Source: Clostridia bacterium | GTDB taxonomy: Bacteria > Bacillota > Clostridia > Oscillospirales > CAG-272 | Reading direction: 5' to 3' | Length of the DNA: 15,256 bases | NCBI GenBank assembly: GCA_017382555.1 | Contig: JAFOAB010000317.1 | Coordinates: 1 to 15,256 of the forward strand | Shown here: positions 1 to 6,622 of the stretch, one piece after another | Layout of the letters: each line of letters starts with the position of its first letter | How positions within the stretch are numbered: the stretch's first letter is position 1 | Notes under the pieces: generated by a model | Seen by the model: the letters and a program-made list of their open reading frames with translations, nothing else | What the model was told of the DNA's origin: nothing | The model's database searches: none | Translations under genes and position numbers: made by a program

Positions 1-1
1 C

Positions 2-616
2 GGAGGCTTCTCCGTACCGAATGGCGAAAGTGCCTTTTCCGTTCCCGAGGATTGTAAGGCTTACGTTCTTTGCTATGGCGGAAGCCTTGGTGCGAACAGA
101 ATAAACGATGCAATGCTTGAGATGTTCAGCGCAAGAGACACAAGACTTGCAGATACTGCCTTCTGCCTGTCTACCGGCGACAGAAATTTCGTAAGCTTTA
201 AGACGAGATATTCCGAGGCGGGTCTTTGCGACGAGAATAACATTGAGGTGCTCTCCTATATCTACGATATGCCGGCACGAATGGCGGCAGCTGATATCGT
301 TATCTGCAGAAGCGGAGCAATAACGCTTTCGGAGCTTGCTCTTCTCGGCAAGTGCGCAATTCTTATTCCTTCACCTAACGTAACAAACGACCAGCAGCTA
401 AAGAATGCAAGACTGCTTGCGGATAAGGATGCAGCGGTTCTTATTAGGGAAGATGAGCTTACACCCGAAAGACTTGCGGACGAGATTGCGGTGCTCTCCA
501 ATGATCCCGAGAGAAGAGAGCGTATTAAGAGAAATATTAAAGCATTTGCGGTAGAGGATTGCAATAAGCGTATTTATACCGAAATGCAGAGACTTATAAA
601 AGAAAAACGCTCCTGA
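2..616 (+). CDS. murG: MurG, 3' part: UDP-GlcNAc transferase making lipid II
   Basis: This is the C-terminal 204 codons of MurG, open at the left edge of the window. MurG adds GlcNAc from UDP-GlcNAc to lipid I at the inner membrane face, giving lipid II for peptidoglycan. The sequence shows the second GT-B Rossmann domain. The nucleotide-loop motif GGSLGA lies at 77-94, where the family usually has GGSQGA. The donor-binding stretch CRSGAITLSELALLGK follows, then PSPNVTNDQQLKNARLL in the place of the usual H-x-x-QxxNA segment. The tail LTPERLADEIAVLSNDPE is typical of the family. The N-terminal acceptor and membrane-binding half lies outside the window. The first ATG in view (113) is internal, because the frame is open from base 2 and the GGSLGA motif lies before it. 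The stop is 14 bp before ftsQ, as expected in a division and cell-wall cluster. Identification is secure. Confidence 0.95.
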   Translation, partial: GGFSVPNGESAFSVPEDCKAYVLCYGGSLGANRINDAMLEMFSARDTRLADTAFCLSTGDRNFVSFKTRYSEAGLCDENNIEVLSYIYDMPARMAAADIVICRSGAITLSELALLGKCAILIPSPNVTNDQQLKNARLLADKDAAVLIREDELTPERLADEIAVLSNDPERRERIKRNIKAFAVEDCNKRIYTEMQRLIKEKRS

Positions 617-630
617 CGGAGGAAGTTGAT

Positions 631-1368
631 TTGTCGTACGACGTTAGAAGGCTAAAGGGATTTCTGACAATAGCGGTTGCGCTCCTAATTATTGCGCTTA
701 CTGCCGTTTTGCTTGTCATTCTGCTTTTCCGTGCCGATAAATTTGAAATTGTCGGTACCGAGCTTTATGATGAATCGGAGATTTTAAGTGCATCCGGAAT
801 TAATGAGGGAGTATTCTTATATTCCGTTGATAAGGAGAATGCGGAGCAGTCTATCCTTGAAAAATGCACTCTGATAAGCAAGGCAACCGTTTTGGTAAGG
901 ATGCCGAATAAGGTTATAATTTCGGTAACCGAGGACGTGCCTGTATTTTACACGAGCGTTGGTGTCAGCACGGTTATGTTCGGCTATGATCTTCGCATCG
1001 GAGATGTGAAGCAAAATTCCGCGATCGGAGAAGGGATTTCGGTTGAATTGCCGGAAATTTCCTCTGCGGTAGCGGGAAGCAGACTGCAGTTCGTTAACGG
1101 AGAGCCGACCTACATACAAAAGATTCTTGAGGCGGCTGTAAGATGCAATCTGTTTGACAGAATAACGCTTATCAATTGTGAGAGTACAAGAGAAGCTTTT
1201 TTTGAGGTTGATGGAAAATATAAGCTTATTCTCGGAGGTACTGCAGACCTTGAGCTTAAGCTGGCGGTGGCTGAGGAGTATCTCGAAAACCCGAGGATCG
1301 CAAATGCCGAGTATGCCATACTTGACCTTACGTCACCCAAAGAGGTGCTTGTTACAGTAAATGATTGA
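631..1368 (+). CDS. ftsQ: FtsQ/DivIB cell division protein
   Basis: This is a bitopic division protein of 245 aa. It has a short basic cytoplasmic tail (residues 1-10), one membrane segment (about 11-33) and an extracytoplasmic POTRA domain (about 36-105) opening FEIVGTELYDESEILSASGI, then the beta domain. In the family, FtsQ/DivIB joins FtsL and FtsB/DivIC at the septum and controls septal peptidoglycan synthesis. The start is TTG at 631, supported by a GGAGG at 618-622 with 8-nt spacing; no better ATG lies upstream in frame. It starts 14 bp after the murG stop and is probably co-transcribed with it. Overall sequence conservation in this family is low, so the call rests on the architecture, the POTRA-like opening and the position between murG and ftsZ. 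No FtsA gene is seen nearby. Confidence 0.88.
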   Translation: MSYDVRRLKGFLTIAVALLIIALTAVLLVILLFRADKFEIVGTELYDESEILSASGINEGVFLYSVDKENAEQSILEKCTLISKATVLVRMPNKVIISVTEDVPVFYTSVGVSTVMFGYDLRIGDVKQNSAIGEGISVELPEISSAVAGSRLQFVNGEPTYIQKILEAAVRCNLFDRITLINCESTREAFFEVDGKYKLILGGTADLELKLAVAEEYLENPRIANAEYAILDLTSPKEVLVTVND

Positions 1369-1414
1369 TTTTATCGAATTTAGATAATTTTTATCAATTT
1401 TTTTAATAAAACCC

Positions 1415-1443
1415 TTGCAAAATGTTTCACAATCTATTATCAT
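1415..1443 (+). promoter_or_regulatory. Putative ftsZ promoter
   Basis: The 135-bp gap between ftsQ and ftsZ is much richer in A and T than its surroundings. It holds TTGCAA (1415-1420), then a 17-bp spacer, then TATCAT (1438-1443), a fair sigma-A-type match. CATAAT at 1441-1446 and TACTAT at 1446-1451 are alternative -10 boxes with poorer spacing. Transcription from here would give ftsZ a leader of roughly 55 nt and a supply independent of murG-ftsQ. The promoter is inferred only from sequence match. Confidence 0.45.
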
Positions 1444-1503
1444 AATACTATGTAGATTTATGCTTACTGCTTGAAAATAAAGTTAAATATATCGGAGGTT
1501 AAA

Positions 1504-2706
1504 ATGTCCAATTCTCCTTATGACAGAATGAGCAACGTAAATATCAAGGTTGTCGGTGTCGGCGGTGGCGGAAACAACGCTGTTAACCGTATGATCGAGA
1601 CCAATATCAAGGGTGTTGAGTTCCTTGCTATCAACACCGACCAGATGGCACTTGTAAAGTCCAATGCTACCACTAAGATCGCAATCGGTGAGAAGATCAC
1701 CAAGGGCTTCGGCGCCGGCGCTAACCCCGAAAACGGACGCAGAGCCGCAGAGGAGAGCGTTGAGGAGATAAAGAACGCACTTTCCGGTGCTGATATGGTA
1801 TTCGTTACCACCGGTATGGGTGGCGGAACCGGAACGGGTGCTGCGCCCATTATCGCGCGTATTGCAAAGGAAATGGACATTCTTACCATCGGTATCGCAA
1901 CCAAGCCCTTCGAGTTTGAGGGCAGACGCCGTATGGTACAGGCCGAGGAGGGCGTTGAGGAGCTTCGTCAGCACGTTGACTCCCTTATCGTTATCCCCAA
2001 CGAGCGCCTTAAGCAGGTCAGCGATACCAGAATTACACTTGTAAATGCTTTTGAGATCGCCGATGACGTTCTTCGTCGCGGTGTTCAGAGCGTTTCCGAT
2101 ATCGTTAATGAAACCTCTTTCATTAACGTTGACTTTGCCGACATCACCGCTATTATGAAGGGTGCGGGTAACGCACACATGGGTATCGGTAGCGGTACCG
2201 GTAAGGATAAGGCAGAGATCGCCGCAAAGTCCGCTATCTCCAGCCCCCTTCTTGAGACCTCCATTGACGGTGCACGCGGAATTCTCTTCAGCATTACCGC
2301 ATCCCCCGATATCGGACTTGAGGATATCGACATTGCAGCTACCATGATCCGCGATGCGGCTCATCCCGATGCAAACAACATCTGGGGTGTTGCATTCGAT
2401 CCTAACCTTGAGGACGAGATGCGCATCACCATCATCGCTACCGGCTTTGACGGTGTTAAGAGCGGCGTTGCGAAGAAGAAGGAGGAGAAGAAGACCTCTC
2501 CTTACTCTCGTGAGACCGTTCAGGAGAAGACCGCAGAGCTTGAGCCCGACGATACCAATGCAGAAGAGGTTCTTGGTGAAGAGGTTTTCGATGATGTAAC
2601 TACTTTACTTAATAAGAGCCGCGCACGTGCTACCCAGCCCCAGCAGCCTCGCAACGAGCAGCCTCAGGCGCCCGTTAACCCCCGCTTCGGCCGTCGCTTT
2701 AGCTAA
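1504..2706 (+). CDS. ftsZ: FtsZ, tubulin-like cell division GTPase
   Basis: FtsZ polymerises with GTP into the Z ring that places the division septum. This copy is 400 aa. The GTP-binding tubulin signature GGGTGTG is at residues 106-112, and the T7 synergy loop NVDFADI at 208-214 carries the catalytic D210 and D213. The globular core ends near residue 320 and is followed by a charged linker rich in K and E. I chose ATG 1504 because GGAGG at 1494-1498 sits 5 nt before it. A TTG at 1471 is in frame, but its use would put that ribosome site inside the gene. Codons favour C-ending forms (ACC, ATC, CGC), which suggests high expression. The C-terminus is odd. Instead of ending in the usual D-I-P-x-F-L peptide, it has DVTTLLNKS at 364-372, then about 28 further residues rich in Q, P and R ending GRRFS. 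Confidence 0.98.
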   Translation: MSNSPYDRMSNVNIKVVGVGGGGNNAVNRMIETNIKGVEFLAINTDQMALVKSNATTKIAIGEKITKGFGAGANPENGRRAAEESVEEIKNALSGADMVFVTTGMGGGTGTGAAPIIARIAKEMDILTIGIATKPFEFEGRRRMVQAEEGVEELRQHVDSLIVIPNERLKQVSDTRITLVNAFEIADDVLRRGVQSVSDIVNETSFINVDFADITAIMKGAGNAHMGIGSGTGKDKAEIAAKSAISSPLLETSIDGARGILFSITASPDIGLEDIDIAATMIRDAAHPDANNIWGVAFDPNLEDEMRITIIATGFDGVKSGVAKKKEEKKTSPYSRETVQEKTAELEPDDTNAEEVLGEEVFDDVTTLLNKSRARATQPQQPRNEQPQAPVNPRFGRRFS

Positions 2707-2723
2707 TATACAATTGAACATTG

Positions 2724-2756
2724 AAAAAGCTCCGTGAAATTCACGGAGCTTTTTTT
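2724..2756. terminator. Bidirectional intrinsic terminator after ftsZ
   Basis: A perfect inverted repeat pairs GCTCCGTGAA (2729-2738) with TTCACGGAGC (2740-2749) around a single central base, so the real loop is a few bases wider. It is flanked by five A on the left (2724-2728) and seven T on the right (2750-2756). It therefore ends ftsZ on the plus strand and, with a U-tract of five, can also end the convergent minus-strand gene, whose stop is at 2765. Confidence 0.93.
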
Positions 2757-2764
2757 GATGTATT

Positions 2765-3385
2765 TTATTTGTTTTCTTCTTCCTTCTGCTCGGCATTCTC
2801 AGTGTTGCCGTCATTGTAGGAGAAATCACGCTCTGCAAAGCCGAAATCGTCCTCGGCTGCGGGCACGGGCTCTTCAACGGGTTCGGGGAGCTTTGAAAGC
2901 TTTGTGTAAGCAACAATACCGGATGCAATGCTGTAGATAACGTAAGCGGCAAATATGTAGTCGATTATGTTATCAATATAAAAGCCGAATCGCACAAGAT
3001 CCGCCGCTACGTCAATGCAAAAAAGAATCAACGATGCGATAAGCCATTTGTGGTGAAAATCCTTTGATTTGAACCAGCAAAGCACATAAACTGCAATTAC
3101 AATTAATGCTATAGCGATTCCGGCTATGTAGAAGCCCTCGGGCAAAAATTCAAATGGCTCGTATTCGTCATATAACTCTGCGGGAAATTTTCCGGTATTG
3201 AATTTTATGTTGACGAGAGAATAATAGATAAACGGTGCCGAGAACAGGAAATATGTGTCAAAACCGAAGATAATAAACGCACAGTTTACAAGAGTGAAGA
3301 GTGCCATGATAAGCACCGAATATCTTGCCGATTCGTATTTCTTCTTGTAGGACTGTGCGAGGGCTGTATGTGTCTGTCTGTTCAT
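2765..3385 (-). CDS. Unrecognised polytopic membrane protein
   Basis: A 206-aa protein that I do not recognise. It has a basic N-terminus, then about five hydrophobic segments, near residues 22-41, 44-59, 84-104, 112-133 and 137-159. It ends in an acidic, probably cytoplasmic tail of about 45 residues rich in E, P and D, with aromatic patches DDFGFAERDFSY. No enzymatic motif is visible. AAAGGAG lies 6 nt upstream of the ATG (complement of 3392-3398), which supports the start. It follows the yitT-like gene by 39 bp on the same strand and shares the bidirectional terminator with ftsZ, so the two are probably one transcript. The acidic tail could be a docking peptide, but that is inference. It is a real gene on the evidence of its ribosome site, length and hydrophobic pattern. 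Confidence 0.8.
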   Translation of the reverse strand: MNRQTHTALAQSYKKKYESARYSVLIMALFTLVNCAFIIFGFDTYFLFSAPFIYYSLVNIKFNTGKFPAELYDEYEPFEFLPEGFYIAGIAIALIVIAVYVLCWFKSKDFHHKWLIASLILFCIDVAADLVRFGFYIDNIIDYIFAAYVIYSIASGIVAYTKLSKLPEPVEEPVPAAEDDFGFAERDFSYNDGNTENAEQKEEENK

Positions 3386-3424
3386 TTTTTACTCCTTTGT
3401 TGTTGAAATTTGTTTGATTTTTAA

Positions 3425-4321
3425 TTAAAGAGTTTCTGTCTCAAAGCCCATGCCGCGCACCTCTGCGGCGCTCGTGAGTATCATAAAGGATTCGGGGCTT
3501 ATAAGGTTAACGCGCTTTTTCAGCTCGTAGATTTGGCCCTTTGTAACGACACACATAATTACCTGCTTGTCCTTGTGGGTAAAGCCGCCCTTGCCGTGCA
3601 AAAGTGTAGTACCGCGGTCAAGCTCCTTCAAAATCATCTGCGAGACCTCGTCTGCCTTATCGGTAATGATAATGGCAAGCATTGCCTTGTTTATGCCTCC
3701 GATTACAAGGTCGATGGTAACCGTGGCGCTAAGAATCGCAACAAGGGAGTAGAATACGAATTTGTAATCTCTCATTACAATGCTTGACGCAATTACAACT
3801 ATCATATCAACGATGAAAATGAAGGTTGCGTTGGAAAAGTTGGGGAACTTGCGCTTGAGAAGGCAGGATATAAGGTCGGTGCCTCCCGTTGTATAGCCCT
3901 TCGAGAAGAAAATACCGAGACCCGCACCCATACACACTCCGCCTATTGCCGCGGCAACGAGAGCATCGTCTGTAAGCGGAGGCAGAAAAGCAAGCAGGTC
4001 CGTGATGACGGAGGAGGCTGCAATTCCGATAATCGTTTTCATAACGAACTTGAAGCCGAATATATACCAGTTTACGAGAACGAGCGGTACGTTGATAAGA
4101 ATTATCATTACACCGACAGGGGTGTTAAATAGAATGTTCAGCACCGTTGCAATACCGGTTGCACCGCCTATAACGATTTCGCACGGCACGAAAAACATAT
4201 TAAGCGAAACTGCAAACATCAGCGATGCAAGCAAAACGGTAAAGGTATGAGAAATAATATATGACGTTCTGCTGATAGACGACGGTTTTTTAACGGGAGC
4301 GGTTTCTCTGTTTTCTTCCAT
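3425..4321 (-). CDS. YitT family membrane protein (DUF161 + DUF2179)
   Basis: A 298-aa integral membrane protein of the YitT family, whose biochemical role is not firmly established. An N-terminal membrane region with about five helices (residues 22-210) carries two glycine-rich half-motifs typical of the family: GGATGIA at 52-58 and GYTTGGTDLI at 142-151. A soluble DUF2179 domain follows at about 215-292, with GKGGFTHKDKQVIMCVV and a YELKKRVN segment. I chose the ATG at 4321-4319 because GGAGG (complement of 4327-4331) lies 5 nt before it. An upstream start at 4378 is rejected because it falls within the -35 box of a strong promoter. Length matches the family, usually 280-300 aa. It heads a two-gene minus-strand unit with the unrecognised membrane protein and is transcribed away from the DUF5711-like gene. 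Confidence 0.92.
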   Translation of the reverse strand: MEENRETAPVKKPSSISRTSYIISHTFTVLLASLMFAVSLNMFFVPCEIVIGGATGIATVLNILFNTPVGVMIILINVPLVLVNWYIFGFKFVMKTIIGIAASSVITDLLAFLPPLTDDALVAAAIGGVCMGAGLGIFFSKGYTTGGTDLISCLLKRKFPNFSNATFIFIVDMIVVIASSIVMRDYKFVFYSLVAILSATVTIDLVIGGINKAMLAIIITDKADEVSQMILKELDRGTTLLHGKGGFTHKDKQVIMCVVTKGQIYELKKRVNLISPESFMILTSAAEVRGMGFETETL

Positions 4322-4349
4322 AGTTGCCTCCAAGCGTATAATCGTTATT

Positions 4350-4378
4350 ATTATATTTAAACGGGACAGAATAGTCAA
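4350..4378 (-). promoter_or_regulatory. Promoter of the yitT-like gene
   Basis: On the minus strand, TTGACT (complement of 4373-4378), a 17-bp spacer and a perfect TATAAT (complement of 4350-4355) form a near-consensus sigma-A-type promoter. The expected start point is near 4343, leaving a leader of about 20 nt that contains the GGAGG site. No clear operator was seen. Confidence 0.85.
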
Positions 4379-4441
4379 TACGTCTTTTCAAATAAAGTGA
4401 TGAATATCGTAAATTATATTTATCTTATTATTATATATCTA

Positions 4442-4470
4442 TTGACAAAATTGCAGTTTTGGGGGATAAT
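4442..4470 (+). promoter_or_regulatory. Promoter of the DUF5711-cvpA-clpE series
   Basis: A perfect TTGACA (4442-4447) is followed by a 17-bp spacer and GATAAT (4465-4470), a near-consensus sigma-A-type promoter. The expected start point is near 4477, about 29 nt before the ATG. The -35 boxes of this and the opposing yitT promoter are 63 bp apart across a very AT-rich stretch. I saw no CtsR heptad repeat or CIRCE element, so heat-shock control of clpE from here is not evident. Confidence 0.85.
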
Positions 4471-4505
4471 AATTAGATGAAAGATTTAAAAGGGGGCGGT
4501 TTTTT

Positions 4506-5825
4506 ATGTCGGATTTAAATGCTGATAGCAAGCACTCGGATTCTATGGAAAACACACGTAAGGTTGACCGCTCCGATGCGTATAAAAGACCGCGCGACCC
4601 CGTAATTCTTTCCCGCGATGAGGACGATCTGTCCGGGCTTGAGGAGCGTTTTTCCTCACACAGTAAAAACAAATATTACGCGAAGGTTTCTTCCGGCTAC
4701 AGAACGGTAAAGCTTTTGCTTGTAATACTTCTTACGGCGGTTGTTGCCTTTGTGCTTGTTCTTGGTGCGGATAACTTTACGTATTCCAATCTTCGTTATC
4801 TTCTCAGAAATTTCGGAGAGGCAAACCCCGGTGATACGGAGCGTGCCGCTGTCGTGGAGTTCCACGGCGCCGATGGCACACAGCTCGGTGTATTTGGTGG
4901 CAAGCTTGCCGTTGCCGGCTCCGATAGCGTTTCGCTTTACCGTCTTTCGGGGAAGAAGATATACGACGTCAGCACGGATATATCCGAGCCGCTTATAAGC
5001 TGCGGCGGCAAGTATTTCTTTGTTTGGAAATGCGGGGAGAGTGATATTTCCGTCTTTAATTCCGTGTCCCAAGTTGCAACGTTGAGCGTTGACGGACCTA
5101 TATATGCCGTTGCCCCCGATGATAACGGATCCTTTGCAGTGCTTTACAAGGATCGTGTATACAGCTCCTGTGTTGCGGTTTTTGATTCGGATCTGAAGAA
5201 AACGGCAACGAAGAATATGACAAGCGACAATGCCGTTGATATTGCTCTTACAAACGATGGCGGAATGCTTTATACGCTTTCCTTTACTGCCGTTTGCGGA
5301 GATTATGTTGCAAAGCTTGATTTTTCGGATATAATAGGCGGCACTGTAGTCCATACTTATACGTACAGCGGTGAGTTTCCCATTCGTTGCGGTGCCTTTG
5401 AAAACGGCGGTGTATATGCACTTACCGATAAGTGCATATACGTTTATTCTTCCGATGGTGCTTTAATTTATTCCCGGACGTTCGAGGCATCTCCTTACCG
5501 TGTCTTTGATAGTGAAAAGCACGTTTGCGTCGTTAGCTCGTCGGGCGGTGGAGCAGGCTCGTTTGCAGTTGTTTCCCAAAGTGGAGAGATTGCCGCAAGC
5601 GGTGTTATCGACAGCTCGGTGCTTGACGGTTGTATTACGGATGATGCGCTGTTCATTCTGTCTTCATCCATTGTTTGTATATCTCTTGAGGACGGTAACA
5701 AGCAGCTTATCGGTCGCGCTCCCAATGCTCTCGGTCTTCTTTGTGACGGTGATGCTATATACTGCGTATATACGGGAAGGGCAGAGCTTATATTTGCAAA
5801 CGGAAATGCGGTTTCCGAGTCCTGA
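4506..5825 (+). CDS. DUF5711-like membrane-anchored protein, probable beta-propeller
   Basis: A 439-aa protein with a polar cytoplasmic N-terminus (1-66), one membrane helix (about 67-88), then a long extracytoplasmic region. Right after the helix comes DNFTYSNLRYLLRNF, which I recognise as typical of DUF5711-family proteins. The rest is a run of short beta-strand blocks (GGKLAVAGSDSVSLYRLSGK, ALTDKCIYVYSSDGALIYSR and similar) spaced about 40-45 residues apart, as in beta-propellers. Function is unknown. AGGGGG at 4490-4495 precedes the ATG, and a near-consensus promoter lies upstream, so this is the first gene of its transcript. cvpA starts 37 bp after its stop, a pairing that suggests a shared envelope role. 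The family label comes from memory of the motif and gene pairing and should be treated as probable. Confidence 0.8.
   Translation: MSDLNADSKHSDSMENTRKVDRSDAYKRPRDPVILSRDEDDLSGLEERFSSHSKNKYYAKVSSGYRTVKLLLVILLTAVVAFVLVLGADNFTYSNLRYLLRNFGEANPGDTERAAVVEFHGADGTQLGVFGGKLAVAGSDSVSLYRLSGKKIYDVSTDISEPLISCGGKYFFVWKCGESDISVFNSVSQVATLSVDGPIYAVAPDDNGSFAVLYKDRVYSSCVAVFDSDLKKTATKNMTSDNAVDIALTNDGGMLYTLSFTAVCGDYVAKLDFSDIIGGTVVHTYTYSGEFPIRCGAFENGGVYALTDKCIYVYSSDGALIYSRTFEASPYRVFDSEKHVCVVSSSGGGAGSFAVVSQSGEIAASGVIDSSVLDGCITDDALFILSSSIVCISLEDGNKQLIGRAPNALGLLCDGDAIYCVYTGRAELIFANGNAVSES
5412..5441 (+). repeat. Perfect 13-bp inverted repeat inside the DUF5711-like gene
   Basis: GTATATGCACTTA (5412-5424) pairs perfectly with TAAGTGCATATAC (5429-5441) across the loop CCGA. 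It encodes part of VYALTDKCIYV, about 910 bp into the gene. There is no T-tract after it, so it is not an intrinsic terminator. A role as an RNA processing or pause site is conjecture. Confidence 0.5.
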
Positions 5826-5862
5826 GGCTGTATTATTCTGAATAATTGTATAGAGGTGTAAA

Positions 5863-6603
5863 ATGAGCGGAATAGGATTTTTTGTTGATATTTTCTTTGT
5901 TGTATTTGCAATAATGATCGTCGTTATAAGCGCAAAGCGCGGCTTTATCAAGAACGCGATGAAGCTTATCTCCTTTGTTTTGAGCGTTATTATTGCTGTT
6001 ATGCTTACCCCCATGTTTTCCGGCTATATAGCGGAGAATTGGATACAGGAGAACGTATCCGATTACGTTAACGAGCAGGTCATCTCTCTCTCCCAGCGCG
6101 GCGGTGAGGATACCTTTGATATCGCCTCTCTCTTCAATAACGAGCAGGAGGACTTCATGGGGCTTCTCAAGCGCTTCGGTGTTGATGCCGAAAAGCTTGC
6201 GGAGGGATATAAATCCATTACCGAGGGCAGCGAGGCCACGGTGCGTGAGCTTGCCGATAAGATCTCCGATAAGGTTGTAAACGCCATTGCATCGGTTATT
6301 GCATTTGTTTTGATTTTCTTTGCGGCGCTTATAGTTTTAAGTCTCCTGTCGCTTCTTTTGGGACTTGCCGCAAAGCTTCCCGTGCTTAAGCAGCTTAATA
6401 CAATTCTCGGCTTTCTTTGCGGTATAGTTACCGCAGTTGCCTTTGTGTACGTGTTTGCGACGCTCGGCGCTTTCTTACTTGATAAGCTTCACGCATTGTT
6501 CCCCGCAACTATTCCCGCAGATATTCGCGAGGAATCGTTCGTGCTTACCCATTTTTCCGGTATTGATTCAATAATCAGCCTGATATCGGGAAATATCGAT
6601 TGA
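5863..6603 (+). CDS. cvpA: CvpA family membrane protein
   Basis: A 246-aa protein of the CvpA (colicin V production) family. It has four membrane segments near residues 4-24, 33-56, 140-170 and 178-206. The short basic link KRGFIKNAMKLISF between the first two helices is a family hallmark. Between helices 2 and 3 lies an extended, mostly polar segment of about 80 residues (57-139) with acidic and amphipathic stretches. In other bacteria CvpA is tied to envelope stress tolerance and to colicin V secretion, but its molecular activity is unsettled. GAGGTG lies a few bases before the ATG. It sits between the DUF5711-like gene and clpE (19 bp gap), which suggests co-transcription. It is longer than many CvpA proteins (about 160-180 aa) because of the central segment. 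Confidence 0.88.
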   Translation: MSGIGFFVDIFFVVFAIMIVVISAKRGFIKNAMKLISFVLSVIIAVMLTPMFSGYIAENWIQENVSDYVNEQVISLSQRGGEDTFDIASLFNNEQEDFMGLLKRFGVDAEKLAEGYKSITEGSEATVRELADKISDKVVNAIASVIAFVLIFFAALIVLSLLSLLLGLAAKLPVLKQLNTILGFLCGIVTAVAFVYVFATLGAFLLDKLHALFPATIPADIREESFVLTHFSGIDSIISLISGNID

Positions 6604-6622
6604 CCGAAAGGATCTTTTACCT

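Noticed and set aside
1364..1404. Weak AT-rich TTGAT/ATCAA inverted repeat followed by seven T after ftsQ
   Set aside because: The stem is nearly all A-T and interrupted, so it would be too unstable for a confident terminator; ftsQ-ftsZ read-through stays possible.
1471..1503. In-frame TTG upstream of ftsZ adding 11 residues
   Set aside because: The GGAGG at 1494-1498 would lie inside the gene; it is placed properly for ATG 1504, which gives the expected FtsZ N-terminus.
1483..2364. 293-codon open frame on the minus strand across ftsZ
   Set aside because: It lies wholly opposite a certain gene, resembles no family, and its openness follows from the strong codon bias of ftsZ.
4322..4378. Upstream start for the yitT-like gene adding 19 residues
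   Set aside because: It overlaps a near-consensus promoter and lacks a ribosome site; the ATG at 4321 has GGAGG 5 nt before it.
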